6,160 bases of DNA from Bacteroidales bacterium (lineage in GTDB: Bacteria > Bacteroidota > Bacteroidia > Bacteroidales > UBA932). The translations under genes and the position numbers were made by a program. Shown here in pieces: positions 5,488-6,160 of this stretch. Within the stretch, counting starts at the first letter, position 1. The number at the start of each line of letters is the position of its first letter. The stretch spans positions 1 through 6,160 of the forward strand of contig WRBG01000119.1 of assembly GCA_009784635.1 (NCBI GenBank), read 5' to 3'. The notes beneath the pieces are model-generated. The model was given only the letters and a program-made list of their open reading frames with translations, did not search any database and was not told the DNA's origin.

Positions 5488-6160
5488 ATTGCAGCGGGGC
5501 CACCACCTCAATCAACTCCGGCATGTCCATGCCAATCTTTTTGAGAAATTCGATTTTGGGGACTCCGTTGCTGTTCCATCCCCGCCGTTTGTATACGGCG
5601 TCAAGCAGTTTTTCATACTGGTCTTCGCGGTGCGCCCTCAAGGCAGCGCGTTTTTCGTCGAGGGTCATCGTTGCGGGGTCGAGTTTTAAGATATCGACTA
5701 ACTGCTTGTCGTAGCGTTCCTCGCGGCTCAAGTATTCTTCGGCGGTTACGGGGCCGGCGGCGCGGTAAGGCTGGGCGTCGTGTTCGCGGGTGCCAAAACC
5801 CAAGCGGATGTTAAAGATTTTTTGGAAATTATATACCCGTTCCGACTGGCGAATCATCTCTTCCTTGTCAAACTCGCGTCCGGTAACGGCTTTGAAAACG
5901 GCCACATAGTTGTCCACATGCTCGGGCACTTTGTTGGGTTCGGGCTGCTGTGCGTTGTCGGCCGGCTCTACGTCGTTCCAGCAAAGTTTGCAAAAGCCCG
6001 CCAATCCAAACCAAGTACGGAACATGGGGAAGTAGTGGAGGGCTTCGGCTTTATCTTCAAAGGTGGGAATCATGTTGTTTACCATATCCATGAAGATGAG
6101 CCACGCCTCGTCGTGCTGAGGGCCTTTGTTGGTCATGGCGTATCCGCCCTGTTGGGCCAA
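5486..6160 (-). CDS. aldehyde:ferredoxin oxidoreductase family protein, C-terminal fragment (5' end outside window)
   Basis: The frame is open to the right edge, so 224 C-terminal residues of a protein usually 600-700 long are seen; the first codon (TTG) is an edge effect and not a start. AOR-family enzymes carry a tungsten (or molybdenum) bis-pterin cofactor and a [4Fe-4S] cluster and oxidise aldehydes to acids with ferredoxin in anaerobes. Matching features are GPQHDEAW near 13-20, a WFGLAGFCKLCWND segment with Cys57 and Cys60, one of which probably supplies the fourth cluster ligand, a long helical VYNFQKIFNIRLGF segment near 109-122 comparable to the family's ERVxNLERxFNxRxGF, and the terminal YKRRGWNSNGVPKIEFLKKIG, matching the family's RGW-x-x-x-G-x-P ending. 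Pterin-binding and CxxCxxxC cluster regions would lie outside the window. The substrate cannot be told. Its link with hutH through an 8-nt gap suggests an operon. Confidence 0.85.
   Translation of the reverse strand: MAQQGGYAMTNKGPQHDEAWLIFMDMVNNMIPTFEDKAEALHYFPMFRTWFGLAGFCKLCWNDVEPADNAQQPEPNKVPEHVDNYVAVFKAVTGREFDKEEMIRQSERVYNFQKIFNIRLGFGTREHDAQPYRAAGPVTAEEYLSREERYDKQLVDILKLDPATMTLDEKRAALRAHREDQYEKLLDAVYKRRGWNSNGVPKIEFLKKIGMDMPELIEVVAPLQ

Noticed and set aside
5241..5714. Plus-strand 157-codon frame across the hutH start and the oxidoreductase end
   Set aside because: It lies antisense to two well-supported genes, and its translation shows no family features.

Overview
The window looks like chromosomal DNA from an anaerobic member of the Bacteroidota, probably Bacteroidales. 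Three things point there: promoter elements of the form TAnnTTTG (771-778 on the minus strand; 869-876 and 3302-3309 on the plus strand), a surface-type lipoprotein with Big_2 immunoglobulin-like repeats, and a tungsten/molybdopterin-type aldehyde:ferredoxin oxidoreductase fragment, which suggests anaerobic metabolism. No species can be assigned from sequence alone.

Two minus-strand blocks flank a plus-strand block. On the right, transcribed leftwards, are the C-terminal third of an aldehyde:ferredoxin oxidoreductase (5486-6160, open at the window edge) and, only 8 nt after its stop, a complete histidine ammonia-lyase gene hutH (3996-5477). On the left, also leftwards, is the N-terminal 250 residues of imidazolonepropionase, hutI (1-752, running off the edge), with its own Bacteroidota promoter. 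HutH catalyses step 1 and HutI step 3 of histidine degradation to glutamate. The step 2 gene hutU is not in the window.

Between the two hut genes lies about 3.2 kb on the opposite strand. From left to right it holds: a 390-bp gap without a convincing gene, which contains a divergent promoter, a region able to form long-range RNA pairing and a strong terminator; a 666-aa lipoprotein with two tandem Big_2 domains and an unrecognised C-terminal portion; a second strong terminator; and a two-gene unit of a VapC-like PIN-domain protein overlapping a 60-aa putative antitoxin, with a perfect palindrome over the promoter -7 element. This segment reads as accessory DNA lying inside a hut locus.

The observations most worth following up are the structured region 847-1084 (promoter, two 8-bp long-range pairings, terminator, with part of the terminator stem also used by the long-range pairing), the compositional break inside the lipoprotein gene near 1750, and the palindrome over the PIN promoter. 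None of these proves a new system; each can be tested by comparative searches.
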